64,000 nucleotides of DNA from Mycoplana azooxidifex (GTDB lineage: Bacteria > Pseudomonadota > Alphaproteobacteria > Rhizobiales > Rhizobiaceae), in NCBI RefSeq assembly GCF_014196765.1, contig NZ_JACIEE010000004.1:232435-296434 (forward strand), written 5' to 3'. Of the stretch, positions 1-8,817 are shown in pieces. Numbering within the stretch: position 1 is the stretch's first letter; the number at the start of each line of letters is the position of its first letter. The notes beneath the pieces are model-generated. The model was given only the letters and a program-made list of their open reading frames with translations, was not told the DNA's origin and made no database searches. A program made the position numbers and the translations under genes.

Positions 1-43
1 ACAGCGCGGCAAGAAAGGCGCCGAACAGCATCGAACCGGTCAT
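1..43 (-). CDS. N-terminal fragment of an unidentified protein, cut by the window edge
   Basis: An ATG on the minus strand at 43 is preceded by a GGAG-type ribosome binding site and opens a frame that runs off the left edge. Only 14 residues are visible (MTGSMLFGAFLAAL). They are hydrophobic, which would fit a membrane protein or a signal peptide. It lies downstream of the argG terminator, so it is probably a separate transcription unit. The fragment is too short to assign a family. Confidence 0.45.
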   Translation of the reverse strand, partial: MTGSMLFGAFLAAL

Positions 44-133
44 GGGAATCTCCGCGGGAAAGAACCCATCTGAGCCTGTCTCCTGGGCTCCGTCAAGCGG
101 GGTCGCAGCATCGCCCGCCTCCGGTGCGTAGCG

Positions 134-166
134 AACGAAAAACCCGCCGGATCATTCCGGCGGGTT
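134..166 (-). terminator. Rho-independent terminator of argG
   Basis: A perfect 10-bp stem (AACCCGCCGG, loop of 6, CCGGCGGGTT) lies 30 bases past the argG stop. Read on the minus strand it is followed by a run of T. Confidence 0.85.
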
Positions 167-195
167 GTTCGAATGAGCACTGTGGCTGGCTGGGC

Positions 196-1419
196 TCAGC
201 CCTTGCGGTCGCGCGCGGCGAGCGTGCGCAGGCGCAGCGCGTTCAGCTTGATGAAGCCGGCGGCGTCCTTCTGGTCATAGGCGCCCTGGTCGTCCTCGAA
301 GGTGACGAGCTTGTCGGAATAGAGCGACTTGTCGCTCTTGCGGCCGGTGACCATGACGTTGCCCTTGTAGAGCTTCAGCGTCACTTCGCCCTCGACATTC
401 TTCTGGCTGAGGTCGATCGCCGCCTGCAACATCTCGCGCTCCGGCGAGAACCAGAAGCCGTAGTAGATCAGCTCGGCATAGCGCGGCATCAGTTCGTCTT
501 TGAGGTGCGACGCACCCCGGTCGAGCGTGATGCTCTCGATCGCACGGTGCGCGGCCAGCAGGATCGTGCCGCCGGGGGTCTCGTAGACACCGCGGCTCTT
601 CATGCCGACAAAGCGGTTCTCGACGAGGTCGAGGCGGCCGATGCCGTTGTCGCGGCCATAGGTGTTGAGCGCCGACAGCAGCGTGGCGGGCGACATGCGC
701 ACGCCGTTGATCGAGACGGCGTCGCCGCGCTCGAAGCCGACGGTGATGACGGTCGGCTTGTCCGGCGCCGCCTCAGGCGAAATCGTGCGCATGTGCACGT
801 ATTCCGGCGCCTCGACCGCCGGATCCTCCAGTACCTTGCCTTCCGAGGATGAGTGCAGGAGGTTGGCGTCGACCGAGAACGGCGCCTCGCCCTTCTTGTC
901 CTTGGCGACCGGAATCTGGTGCTGCTCGGCGAATGCCAGCAGATCGGTCCGGCTCTTGAACGACCAGTCGCGCCAGGGCGCGATGATCTTGATGTCGGGG
1001 TTCAGCGCATAGGCCGAAAGCTCGAAACGAACCTGGTCATTGCCCTTTCCGGTGGCGCCGTGGGCGATCGCGTCCGCACCCGTCTTCCTGGCGATCTCGA
1101 CTAGATGCTTGGAGATCAGCGGCCGGGCGATCGAGGTGCCGAGCAGGTAGACGCCCTCGTAGACGGCATTGGCGCGGAACATCGGGAAGACGAAGTCGCG
1201 CACGAACTCCTCGCGCACGTCCTCGATGAAGATCTCCTTGATCCCGAGCATCTCCGCCTTCTTGCGCGCCGGCTCCAGTTCCTCGCCCTGGCCGAGGTCG
1301 GCGGTGAAGGTGACGACTTCGGCGCCGAGTTCGGTCTGGAGCCACTTCAGGATGATCGAGGTGTCCAGGCCGCCGGAATAGGCGAGAACGACCTTCTTGA
1401 CTTGCTTGGGAGATGCCAT
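196..1419 (-). CDS. argG: Argininosuccinate synthase
   Basis: Cytosolic enzyme that joins citrulline and aspartate at the cost of ATP to make argininosuccinate, the penultimate step of arginine biosynthesis. The 407-residue product has the N-type ATP pyrophosphatase loop SGGLDTS at residues 15-21 and the family length. The frame is open upstream to 1836, but that extension has no resemblance to ArgG. The start [17 protein letters not shown] fits the usual rhizobial start. It is transcribed alone, divergently from a LysE exporter (178-bp gap), and ends at a strong terminator. Confidence 0.97.
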   Translation of the reverse strand: MASPKQVKKVVLAYSGGLDTSIILKWLQTELGAEVVTFTADLGQGEELEPARKKAEMLGIKEIFIEDVREEFVRDFVFPMFRANAVYEGVYLLGTSIARPLISKHLVEIARKTGADAIAHGATGKGNDQVRFELSAYALNPDIKIIAPWRDWSFKSRTDLLAFAEQHQIPVAKDKKGEAPFSVDANLLHSSSEGKVLEDPAVEAPEYVHMRTISPEAAPDKPTVITVGFERGDAVSINGVRMSPATLLSALNTYGRDNGIGRLDLVENRFVGMKSRGVYETPGGTILLAAHRAIESITLDRGASHLKDELMPRYAELIYYGFWFSPEREMLQAAIDLSQKNVEGEVTLKLYKGNVMVTGRKSDKSLYSDKLVTFEDDQGAYDQKDAAGFIKLNALRLRTLAARDRKG

Positions 1420-1597
1420 GGTTTCTGTCCGTCTGGTGTCAGGAATAGCGGCCGGGCCGCGCAATTTATCGGCGGCACTTTTAGTCAGAAAGCGCGCGGA
1501 TACAAGCGTCCCGGCCCACACGCTCGACAATTTGGCTTTCCAAGCCGCACGCGCAGGAGTAACGAACGGCAGATATCGAAAACGCGGATCCACCAAC

Positions 1598-2248
1598 ATG
1601 GAATACCTGCCCTCCCTGCCAACGCTCATCGCCTTTGCCGCCGCGAGCCTCCTGCTTGCCGCAACGCCCGGACCGGACATGACGTTGTCGATCAGCCGCG
1701 CGCTATCGCAGGGCCGCGGTCCTGCGCTGTTCGTCGTGCTCGGCACCTCGATGGGCATCGTGGCGCACACGCTGCTTGTCGCCTTCGGCATCTCGGCGCT
1801 GATCACCGCCTCGCCGACCGCGTTCATGATCCTCAAGACCGGCGGCGCGGGCTACCTGCTGTGGCTGGCGATCCAGGCGATCCGGGTCGGCTCCAGCTTC
1901 TCCGACAAGACGGGGGAGGCCTTGGCCATGCCGAAGGTCTCCGCGCTTGCCAACATCTCCACCGGCTTCTGGGTCAACCTTTTGAACCCGAAGGTCATCA
2001 TCTTCTTCATGACCTTCCTGCCGCAATTTGTCTCCGCCGGCGATCCCGATGTCACCGGCAAGCTCATCGTCTTCGGGCTGCTGTTCATCATGATCGGCAT
2101 GCCGGTGAACACGCTCGTGGTGCTGGCCGCAGACAGGCTGTCCGCCTGGATGAAGTGCAACAAACGCTTCCTGCGCGGCCTCGACTACACCTTCGCCGGC
2201 GTCTTCTCGATCTTCGCGGTCAAGATCTTCATGACGCAGACGCGCTGA
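1598..2248 (+). CDS. LysE/RhtB-family amino-acid exporter
   Basis: Inner-membrane protein of 216 residues with the LysE/RhtB layout of about six membrane segments and the family signature TPGPDM near residue 25, where an NPK motif ([11 protein letters not shown]) further along is also typical. Such proteins export amino acids or related metabolites by proton antiport. The substrate cannot be read from sequence. The start chosen is the ATG of [16 protein letters not shown]; the upstream extension is non-homologous. Divergent from argG and convergent with the ABC operon, ending 24 bp from the ATPase stop. A second member of this family sits at 21.6-22.2 kb. Confidence 0.9.
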   Translation: MEYLPSLPTLIAFAAASLLLAATPGPDMTLSISRALSQGRGPALFVVLGTSMGIVAHTLLVAFGISALITASPTAFMILKTGGAGYLLWLAIQAIRVGSSFSDKTGEALAMPKVSALANISTGFWVNLLNPKVIIFFMTFLPQFVSAGDPDVTGKLIVFGLLFIMIGMPVNTLVVLAADRLSAWMKCNKRFLRGLDYTFAGVFSIFAVKIFMTQTR

Positions 2249-2272
2249 CGCCCGTCGCGGGACTCGACCGCG

Positions 2273-3067
2273 TCAACCGATCAAAAGCGCGTCGTCGTCC
2301 AGCGTCTGGCCGCGCATCTTGCGGAACATGGCGATCAGGTCCTCCACCTGCAGCGTCTTGCGGCTGTCGCCGGTGACGTCGAGCACGATCTCGCCGCCAT
2401 GCAGCATGATCGTGCGGTGGCCATAGTCCAGTGCCTGGCGCATGGAATGGGTGACCATCAGCGTCGTAAGCCTGCGCTCCGAAACGATCTTCTGCGTCAG
2501 GCTCATGATGAATTCCGCCATGCCCGGATCGAGCGCCGCCGTGTGTTCGTCGAGCAGCAGCACGTCGGAGCCCGCCAGCGTCGCCATCACCAGCGACACC
2601 GCCTGGCGTTGGCCGCCGGACAAGAGGTCCATGCGGTCGCCCATCCGGTTCTCTAGCCCGAGGTTCAGCTCGGCGATGCGCGCGCGGAACAGCTCGCGCC
2701 TGCGGGCACCAAGCGCCGGGGCAAGGCCGCGCCGCTCACCGCGACGGGCCGCCAGCGCCAGGTTCTCCTCGATCGACAGCGCGCCGCAACTGCCGGCGAG
2801 CGGATCCTGGAACACCCGCGCCACCCGGCCGGCGCGCGCCGCCGTCCCCTGCCGCGTCACGTCGGCGGTGCCGATCCGCACCTGTCCTGATGTCGCGATC
2901 ACGTCGCCGGCCAGCACGCCCAGAAGCGTCGATTTGCCGGCGCCGTTCGAGCCAATGACGGTGACGAACGAGCCTTCCTCGATCGTCAGGCTGATGCCGT
3001 TCAGCGCCTGCTTTTCCAAAGGCGTACCACGGCCGAAGACCACCTTGATGTCGGACAGCGCGATCAT
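2273..3067 (-). CDS. ABC transporter ATPase, TrpX-type system
   Basis: ATP-hydrolysing subunit of an importer. The 264-residue product has Walker A GSNGAGKSTL near residues 38-47, a signature LSGGQRQAVSL, Walker B VLLLDEHTAAL and an H-loop histidine in VTHSMRQAL. It is the last gene of the order binding protein, permease, ATPase, and its ATG overlaps the permease stop by four bases (ATGA), which suggests translational coupling. In this ABC class the ATPase resembles branched-chain amino-acid systems. Characterised relatives (TrpXYZ) are linked to aromatic amino acids, but the substrate here is unknown. Confidence 0.9.
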   Translation of the reverse strand: MIALSDIKVVFGRGTPLEKQALNGISLTIEEGSFVTVIGSNGAGKSTLLGVLAGDVIATSGQVRIGTADVTRQGTAARAGRVARVFQDPLAGSCGALSIEENLALAARRGERRGLAPALGARRRELFRARIAELNLGLENRMGDRMDLLSGGQRQAVSLVMATLAGSDVLLLDEHTAALDPGMAEFIMSLTQKIVSERRLTTLMVTHSMRQALDYGHRTIMLHGGEIVLDVTGDSRKTLQVEDLIAMFRKMRGQTLDDDALLIG

Positions 3068-3945
3068 GACGCGGCTCCTCCCCGGCGCAGGCGCGGCAGC
3101 ACGAGCGCCACGGTCACCAGCACGGCCGTCACCAGGTTGAGGTCGGACGCCTGCAGGCCGAGCACGTCGGACGAAAGCGCAAGCTGGATGGCGATGCGGT
3201 AGAGGATCGAGCCGAGCACGCAGCCGATCAGCGCAACCAGGATGCCGCGCGTGCCGAACAGCGTCTCGCCGATGATGACAGCGGCAAGGCCGACCACGAT
3301 GGTGCCGACGCCGGACGTCACATCGGCGAAACCGTTGGTCTGCGCGAACAGCGCGCCGCCGAGAGCGACCAGCGCATTGGACAGCGCGATGCCGAGATAG
3401 ATCTGCCGGTCGGTGTCGACACCCTGCGCCCGCGCCATGCGGGCGTTGGCGCCGGTCGCGCGCATGGACAGCCCCGCGTCGCTTTCGAGGAAACGCCACA
3501 CCAGGAACAGCGCGACCACCACCAGAACCCCGATGAAGAGCGGACGAACGTAGAAATCGCGCAGGCCCAGCCCGAAGAAGGGGCTGAGCATCGTGTCCGC
3601 ATTGATCAGGGCGACATTCGGCTTGCCCATGACCCGCAGGTTGACCGAGAACAGCGCGATCATCGTCAGGATCGAGGCGAGCAGGTTGAGGATGCGGAAG
3701 CGCACGTTCAGCATCGCCGTCACCAGGCCCGCTGCAGCACCCGCCAGCATCGCGACGGCACTGGCAAGCCAGGGGTTGACGCCCGCAATGATCAGAACCG
3801 CCGCAACCGCCGCACCCAGGGGAAACGAGCCGTCCACCGTCAGGTCCGGAAAATCCAGGACGCGGAAGGCGAGGTAAACGCCGATGGCGACGAAGGCATA
3901 GACGAGTCCGAGCTCCACAGCTCCCCAGAAGGCAATCCCGCTCAC
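3064..3945 (-). CDS. ABC transporter permease, branched-chain/TrpY-like
   Basis: Integral membrane subunit of 293 residues with about eight to nine hydrophobic segments, including the family-typical stretch FRVLDFPDLTVDGSFPLGAA near the N terminus. I chose the GTG at 3945, preceded by a purine-rich GAGAGAGAAACGAG, because the 21 residues upstream are polar and unlike a permease N terminus. It lies between its binding protein (4065-5018) and its ATPase, which it overlaps by four bases. A single permease gene suggests a homodimer, as in other TrpXYZ-like systems. Confidence 0.9.
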   Translation of the reverse strand: MSGIAFWGAVELGLVYAFVAIGVYLAFRVLDFPDLTVDGSFPLGAAVAAVLIIAGVNPWLASAVAMLAGAAAGLVTAMLNVRFRILNLLASILTMIALFSVNLRVMGKPNVALINADTMLSPFFGLGLRDFYVRPLFIGVLVVVALFLVWRFLESDAGLSMRATGANARMARAQGVDTDRQIYLGIALSNALVALGGALFAQTNGFADVTSGVGTIVVGLAAVIIGETLFGTRGILVALIGCVLGSILYRIAIQLALSSDVLGLQASDLNLVTAVLVTVALVLPRLRRGGAAS

Positions 3946-4064
3946 GGCTCGTTTCTCTCTCTTTCCTGACGCGGCCGTTCGCTGCGGCCCGGGTCCTTGA
4001 TAGCACAACCGCCGCCGAAAGATGCGGCGGCGGTCGAACAGGGGTTAGACGATGTGCGCAGGCG

Positions 4065-5018
4065 CTATTCGATCACGCGCGTCGCGCGGCCCAGCAGGCC
4101 TTCCGGCAGGGTCACGCCCATCTTTTCGGCCGCTGCCTTGTTGACGACGAGGTCGGTGCCGGCGGCAACCTTCACCGGAATGTCGCCCGGGTTCTCACCC
4201 TTCAGGATGCGCACGACGATTTCGCCCGTCTGCTTGCCGACGTCGCGGTAGTTGAAGCCGAGTGCGGCGAGCGCGCCGCGCTGGACCGAATCCGTGTCGG
4301 CCGTGAACAACGGCAGCTTGCTTTCCACGGCGACGGCCACCGCACCCTCGAGGGCGGAGATGATGGTGTTGTCCGTCGGAATGTAGATGGCGTCGGCACG
4401 GCCCACCAGCGCGCGCGCGGCGCCCTGGACCTCCGCGGACTTGGTAGCAGCCGATTCCACCACGCTCAGGCCGGCCTTTTCTGCTTCTTCCTTCAGCACG
4501 GCCAGCAGCGAGACGGAGTTGGCCTCGCCGGAATTGTAGAGATAGCCGATGGTCTTGGCCTCCGGCAGGATCTCCTTGATCAGCGCCAGGTGCTCGGCGA
4601 CCGGCGACATGTCGGACAACCCGGTGACGTTGCCGCCGGGCTTGTCCATGTCCCTCACCAGCTGCGCTCCGAGCGGATCGGACACGGCGGTGAAGACCAC
4701 CGGAATGTCACGGGTGGCGGAAACCACCGCCTGTGCGGAAGGGGTGGAGATCGGCACGATCACGTTCGGCGCCTCGCCTGCGAATTGCCGCGCGATCTGC
4801 GCCGCCGTCGCCGGGTTGCCCTGTGCGGACTCGTAGAGGAACGTCAGGTTCTCGCCTTCCTTGTAGCCCGCGGCGGCCAGGGCCTCCTTGACCCCGTCCC
4901 GTGTCGCATCGAGCGCCGGATGCTCGACGATCGCGGTCACCGCGACGGTGACGTCATCGGCGCGAGCCGGTAGCGAAATGGCCAGAGTTGCCGCAAAAGC
5001 AAGCAAGAGTGTGCGCAT
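4065..5018 (-). CDS. Periplasmic substrate-binding protein, ABC_sub_bind (TrpX-like) family
   Basis: The 317-residue product begins with a Sec signal peptide (MRTLLLAFAATLAISLPARA, cleavage before DDV) followed by the two-lobed fold of the ABC_sub_bind (DUF534) family, with landmarks such as GNPATAAQIARQF and VFTAVSDPLGAQLV. It delivers ligand to the permease encoded next. The start is supported by the Shine-Dalgarno AGGGAGAT. It heads a three-gene operon, with about 120 bp before the permease start. Ligands in this family include tryptophan and tyrosine but also others; none is claimed here. Confidence 0.9.
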   Translation of the reverse strand: MRTLLLAFAATLAISLPARADDVTVAVTAIVEHPALDATRDGVKEALAAAGYKEGENLTFLYESAQGNPATAAQIARQFAGEAPNVIVPISTPSAQAVVSATRDIPVVFTAVSDPLGAQLVRDMDKPGGNVTGLSDMSPVAEHLALIKEILPEAKTIGYLYNSGEANSVSLLAVLKEEAEKAGLSVVESAATKSAEVQGAARALVGRADAIYIPTDNTIISALEGAVAVAVESKLPLFTADTDSVQRGALAALGFNYRDVGKQTGEIVVRILKGENPGDIPVKVAAGTDLVVNKAAAEKMGVTLPEGLLGRATRVIE

Positions 5019-5165
5019 GAATTGATCTCCCTGAATGAAATTCGGGCAGGTTCTAGGCAATACGGCGCTTCAGATCAATTCTCGGATCCTGCTCGATCAA
5101 TCACATTTTCTGATGGGGACGCGATCGAACGGCAAAAGCGAAGCGGACGGCGGCTGCAGCGGCCC

Positions 5166-6404
5166 TCAGTCGTCCTCGCCGTGGCCGGCGATCATCATCG
5201 CTTCATAGGCCATGCGGTCGACCTTGCGCATGCGTTCCGATTCCGATTTCAGCTGGCCGCAGGCAGCGAGGATGTCCCGGCCGCGCGGCGTGCGGATCGG
5301 CGAGGCATAGCCGGCCTGGTTGATGAAGTCGGCGAACTTCTCGATCTGCTCCCAGTCCGAACACTGGTAGTTCGTTCCCGGCCAGGGATTGAACGGGATC
5401 AGGTTGATCTTGGCCGGAATGCCCCTCAGGAGGTGGGTGAGAAGCTTGGCGTCCTCGAGGCTGTCGTTGACGTCCTTGAGCATCACGTATTCGAAGGTGA
5501 TGCGGCGCGCGTTCGACAGGCTCGGATAGGCGCGGCAGGCCTCCAGCAGGTCCTTCAACGGATACTTCTTGTTGATCGGCACCAGCATGTCGCGCAGCTC
5601 GTCGCGCACCGCATGCAGCGAGATCGCCAGCATCACGCCGATCTCCTCGCCGGTGCGGTAGATCTCCGGGACGATGCCGGATGTCGACAGCGTGACGCGC
5701 CGCTTCGACAGCGACAGCCCGTCGCCGTCGGTGGCAATCAGGAGCGCCTGCTTGACGTTCTCGAAATTGTAGAGCGGCTCGCCCATGCCCATCATGACGA
5801 CATTGGAGACCTTGCGGCCGTCGCTCGGCACGATCGCGCCCGCCGGCGTCTCGCGGTCCGGGAAGTCACCCAGTCGGTCGCGGGCGAGCAGCAGCTGCGC
5901 CAGGATCTCCTCGGCCGTCAGGTTGCGCACCAGCTTCTGCGTGCCGGTGTGACAGAACGAACAGGTGAGCGTGCAGCCGACCTGGCTGGAAATGCAGAGC
6001 GTGCCACGCCCTTCCTCGGGGATATAGACCGTCTCCACCTCGACCGGCCGGCCGGCGCCGCGCGCGGGAAAGCGCAGCAGCCATTTGCGCGTGCCGTCGT
6101 TGGAGACCTGCTCCTCGACGATCTCGGGACGGGCGATGGTGAAATGCGTCTTCAGCATCTCCCGCATGTCCTTGGAGACGTTGAGCATGTGGTCGAAATC
6201 GGAGACGCCGCGCACGTAGAGCCAATGCCAGAGTTGGCTGACGCGCATCTTCGCCTGCCGCTCCGGGACGCCCTTCTCGACCAGTGCCTTGCCCATGTCC
6301 TCGCGCGAAAGGCCGATCAGCGTCGGCTTTTCGGCCATCGGCGCCGTGCGCATCGGCCGCGCGGTTGCAGGCTCCGTGCCGTTGAGAAAATCCAAGGTCG
6401 CCAT
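5166..6404 (-). CDS. rlmN: Dual-specificity 23S rRNA/tRNA adenine-C2 methyltransferase RlmN
   Basis: Radical SAM enzyme that methylates A2503 of 23S rRNA and A37 of certain tRNAs. In the 412-residue product the [4Fe-4S] cysteines are C144, C148 and C151 (CTLTCSFC). The catalytic pair expected by comparison with E. coli C118 and C355 is present at C137 ([10 protein letters not shown]) and C382 (ILAACGQL). The SAM-binding GMGEPLYN motif is also there. It is a single gene between the TrpX-like operon and the IalB-like gene, all on the minus strand. The C terminus is rich in acidic and histidine residues (GHGEDD). Confidence 0.96.
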   Translation of the reverse strand: MATLDFLNGTEPATARPMRTAPMAEKPTLIGLSREDMGKALVEKGVPERQAKMRVSQLWHWLYVRGVSDFDHMLNVSKDMREMLKTHFTIARPEIVEEQVSNDGTRKWLLRFPARGAGRPVEVETVYIPEEGRGTLCISSQVGCTLTCSFCHTGTQKLVRNLTAEEILAQLLLARDRLGDFPDRETPAGAIVPSDGRKVSNVVMMGMGEPLYNFENVKQALLIATDGDGLSLSKRRVTLSTSGIVPEIYRTGEEIGVMLAISLHAVRDELRDMLVPINKKYPLKDLLEACRAYPSLSNARRITFEYVMLKDVNDSLEDAKLLTHLLRGIPAKINLIPFNPWPGTNYQCSDWEQIEKFADFINQAGYASPIRTPRGRDILAACGQLKSESERMRKVDRMAYEAMMIAGHGEDD

Positions 6405-6576
6405 TCGTGCAATCCCGTTGCGCGTTCATGCTGCCGGGCTGCCCGCCCCACAGATCTGCCGCGTCTCGATCATGAAATCCAAGGAGCGCCCGGCGCATCG
6501 TTCTGCGCGCGTCTCCAGCTGTTGCCCGCGCCTTTAGCATCCTTCGGCCCGGAAGTCACGCCCGCCCGGAAAAGCG

Positions 6577-6603
6577 AAAAGGCCGGTCGCGGGACCGGCC
6601 TTT
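6577..6603 (-). terminator. Rho-independent terminator of the IalB-like gene
   Basis: An 11-bp perfect stem (AAAGGCCGGTC with a four-base loop) ends 23 bases after the IalB-like stop and is followed on the minus strand by TTTTCGCTTTTCC. Confidence 0.85.
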
Positions 6604-6625
6604 CACGAAAGAGACGATTGGCTGC

Positions 6626-7129
6626 TTACTTGCAGGTCTCGATCTGCTTCAGCGCCGCGGAAATTCCCGACAGCGAATAGGAATAGCTGGTGCCCGTGCC
6701 GCGACGCGACGTCGCCTTGACCGACATGTCCTTGCCCGTCTTCATCGCTGCGACCAGGGCCGGTTCCTCGGCGGCATTCTCGACCCATGCCGAATTGCCC
6801 TTGGTGAACATCACGAAGGTGCGGCCGTCGATGACGACATTGACCTTGGAGTTCTCCTGCAGCGGATAGCCCATCATCGCCTGCGGCTCGTAGGAGATGT
6901 TCTGGCCGGGGCGCTGCGACACGAGGAAGAAGATGTCGCCATGGTCGACGCCCGCCGGTGCCTTTTCCTTCGGCACCGAGAGAACGTAGCAGACCTTGCT
7001 GTTATTGGCCTGGTAGGAGTAGGCACCCCATGCGTTGAACTGCTGAATGCGCGTCGGAGACTGCGCCAGTGCAACGCCGGCCGTTGCCACAGCGAAGGTG
7101 AGTGCGGTTGCGAATTTTCTTACAAACAT
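6626..7129 (-). CDS. IalB-family (invasion-associated locus B) secreted protein
   Basis: Small exported protein of 167 residues. It has a signal peptide (MFVRKFATALTFAVATAGVALA, cleavage before QSP), then the IalB domain with SKVCYVLSVPKEKAP and IDGRTFVMFTKGNSAW. The family is widespread in Hyphomicrobiales. It was named for Bartonella erythrocyte invasion but also occurs in soil and plant-associated bacteria, where its role is unclear. Two cysteines (in KVCYV and the C-terminal ETCK) could form a disulphide. The start at 7129 is chosen because the longer frame would put 21 non-signal residues ahead of the signal peptide. It is a single gene with its own terminator. Confidence 0.88.
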   Translation of the reverse strand: MFVRKFATALTFAVATAGVALAQSPTRIQQFNAWGAYSYQANNSKVCYVLSVPKEKAPAGVDHGDIFFLVSQRPGQNISYEPQAMMGYPLQENSKVNVVIDGRTFVMFTKGNSAWVENAAEEPALVAAMKTGKDMSVKATSRRGTGTSYSYSLSGISAALKQIETCK

Positions 7130-7469
7130 GATTCCCTGCCGGTTGTCTTGCTGTCGTCGCCCGAGCGCGGGCGTAACGGCTCGAATGATCACGATTTGAT
7201 TTAATTTGACTTAATTCTGGTTACCAAATCGTCAACAAACCCTCATCTCGTCGATGCGGCGGTTACTATGAAACGGGCGGCAATGCAAATTGCCGCCGGA
7301 CTTCGAGGCCGGATCGCCGTGGTGCCGATGAAGAAGCCCATCCCATCAGGGAGAAGATGTCGGCAAAGATTCAGGCAAGAGTTTGACAATGCACCATCTT
7401 GGCACGAGCCTGCCGCCCCAAGGCCTTGCCGTGGGTTGTCGCCGCAGGAACCTGTGGTCTGTTCCAGCT
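7130..7469. other. Non-coding stretch with one tight hairpin
   Basis: This lies between the IalB-like gene start and the stop of the DUF1232 gene. The AT-rich part at about 7190-7235 probably holds the promoter of the IalB-like gene, but I cannot define the elements. I see no convincing coding sequence. A perfect 9-bp stem with a GCAA tetraloop sits at 7276-7297. Confidence 0.5.
7276..7297. repeat. Perfect hairpin with GCAA tetraloop
   Basis: GGCGGCAAT, loop GCAA, ATTGCCGCC: nine perfect base pairs closed by a GNRA-class tetraloop. It has no T run on either side, so it is not a classical terminator. Confidence 0.6.
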
Positions 7470-7853
7470 TCAGCCGGCTTCCTCCAGCCCGTCCATCAAG
7501 GCGCGGTCCGCCTCGACGTAGTGATCCTCGCGGATATGGCCACGAATGGCTGCGAAGGCCGCAGTCAGCACGGCGATGTCGTCGGAAAAGCCGACCACCG
7601 CCAAAATGTCCGGGATGCCGTCGAGCGGCAGGACGAAATAGGCAAGCGCTGCGAGCAGGATGCCGCGCACGCGCGTCGGGGTGCGCCGGTCGAGCGCGCA
7701 GAAATAGGCGGCAACGAGATCCCGGCTGAACGGAACCTGCCGGAAGGCGCGCTTGAGCACGGGCCAGAAGCGCTTGCGGACCCGCTGGCGCTGGCTCTCC
7801 TGCTCCTCTTCGTCGCCCGGCAGCAGGATCTCTCCGATCTTCACATCGTCCAT
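7470..7853 (-). CDS. DUF1232 (YkvA-like) membrane protein
   Basis: Protein of 127 residues with the DUF1232 core LPLDGIPDILAVVGFSDDIA at about residues 78-97, flanked by hydrophobic segments. Function is not established for the family; small inner-membrane proteins of this type are common in bacteria. The start MDDVKIGEILLPGDEEE is preceded by AAGGAGTG, a good ribosome binding site. The N-terminal 35 residues are strongly charged and probably cytoplasmic. The phhB-like gene starts upstream on the same strand with an 85-bp gap, so the two could be co-transcribed. Confidence 0.8.
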   Translation of the reverse strand: MDDVKIGEILLPGDEEEQESQRQRVRKRFWPVLKRAFRQVPFSRDLVAAYFCALDRRTPTRVRGILLAALAYFVLPLDGIPDILAVVGFSDDIAVLTAAFAAIRGHIREDHYVEADRALMDGLEEAG

Positions 7854-7938
7854 TCCGACACTCCTTGCGCAGTCCTTCATCCGGCCTTCACCCGGCGCGG
7901 TCCCTGATATGGGAAGCCCCGACCCCGGCGGCAAGCGC

Positions 7939-8238
7939 TCAGCGCGCCCGTGCTGCCTTCTCCATCGCCTCCGCCAGGCGGAAATCGAGCGCGGTGACGC
8001 CACCGGCCGAATGGGTGGTGAGGCGGACATCGACCTTGTCGTAGACGTTGAACCATTCCGGGTGGTGGTTCAGCCGCTCCGCCGCCTGCGCAGCCTCCGT
8101 CATGAACGCGAACGCAGAAGCAAACGTCTTGAACCTGAACGATTTCGCAATCGCGACTCCGTCATCCTCAAGCTTCCAGCCCTCGAGCATGGCGAGACTG
8201 GAGGTGATCACCTCGGTGCTGAGCTTGTCCTGCTTCAT
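7939..8238 (-). CDS. phhB: Pterin-4a-carbinolamine dehydratase
   Basis: Recycles 4a-hydroxytetrahydropterin formed by aromatic amino-acid hydroxylases, removing water to give quinonoid dihydropterin. The 99-residue product carries the active-site signature ERLNHHPEWFNVYDKVDV with the paired histidines, and the downstream histidine and aspartate (TTHSAGGVTALDF). Length matches the family. No phenylalanine hydroxylase gene is in this window, so its partner must be elsewhere. It is divergent from the low-molecular-weight phosphatase, with 72 bp between them. Confidence 0.93.
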   Translation of the reverse strand: MKQDKLSTEVITSSLAMLEGWKLEDDGVAIAKSFRFKTFASAFAFMTEAAQAAERLNHHPEWFNVYDKVDVRLTTHSAGGVTALDFRLAEAMEKAARAR

Positions 8239-8310
8239 CGACAGTGTCCTCCGTTGCAGGCCCCCCTCTTAGCAGATAATTTCTGACCCTTCACCTTTGC
8301 GGAGCCCGTC

Positions 8311-8817
8311 TTGCCCCAGATCTCGATCCTGTTCGTCTGCCTTGGCAACATCTGCCGCTCGCCGCTGGCCGAAGGAATCCTTCGCCATCTCGCCGAAAAG
8401 GCGGGTCGCGCCGACGAGTTCCTGATCGATTCGGCGGGAACCGGCGCATGGCACATCGGCGATCCGCCGGACAGCCGCGCCATCGCCGTCGCCGCCGATC
8501 ACGATATCGACATTTCGGGATTGAGGGCGCGCAAGGTCGCCCCGGCGGACTTCGATCGCTTCGACCTGATCCTGGCGCTGGATCACGACAACCTGCTCAG
8601 CCTGAGGGAGAGCGCGCCCTCAGGCGCCACGGCCCGGATCGCGCTTTTCTCCGAGCATGCCTTCGCAACCGCACAAGACGTGCCCGATCCCTATTTTGGC
8701 GGAAGGGCCGAATTCGATGCCGTCTATCGCATGCTCTACCGGGGATGCGCTTCCATCGCCGGAAGCCCGAAGGAGGAGCCGCCCTCGTATAACGGGAACA
8801 CCTCTTCCGTCACGTAG
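8311..8817 (+). CDS. Low-molecular-weight protein tyrosine phosphatase
   Basis: Cytosolic phosphatase of 168 residues. The P-loop VCLGNICRSP lies at about residues 9-18 (nucleophile cysteine, arginine and serine of the CX5R(S/T) motif). The acid loop is DVPDPYFGG. The start is a TTG at 8311 with GCGGAG upstream; no ATG is available close to the P-loop. The C-terminal 27 residues (after RMLYRG) run through the end of the convergent thpR gene, an 82-bp overlap, and look less conserved, so the tail may have been extended by loss of an earlier stop. Its physiological substrate is unknown. Confidence 0.88.
   Translation: MPQISILFVCLGNICRSPLAEGILRHLAEKAGRADEFLIDSAGTGAWHIGDPPDSRAIAVAADHDIDISGLRARKVAPADFDRFDLILALDHDNLLSLRESAPSGATARIALFSEHAFATAQDVPDPYFGGRAEFDAVYRMLYRGCASIAGSPKEEPPSYNGNTSSVT

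Noticed and set aside
1420-1836. N-terminal extension of the argG frame to 1836
   Set aside because: The open frame continues 139 codons upstream but the residues do not resemble ArgG, and the ATG at 1419 gives the normal 407-residue protein. High GC content keeps frames open.
3064-4006. Fusion of the ABC permease and ATPase suggested by one long frame from 4006 to 2273
   Set aside because: The upstream part of that frame is a shadow of the permease in another frame. The ATPase starts cleanly at 3067 with an ATGA overlap.
5022-6680. 552-codon open frame antisense to rlmN
   Set aside because: Opposite a well-supported rlmN gene with all its catalytic cysteines. No domain or credible start signal is visible.
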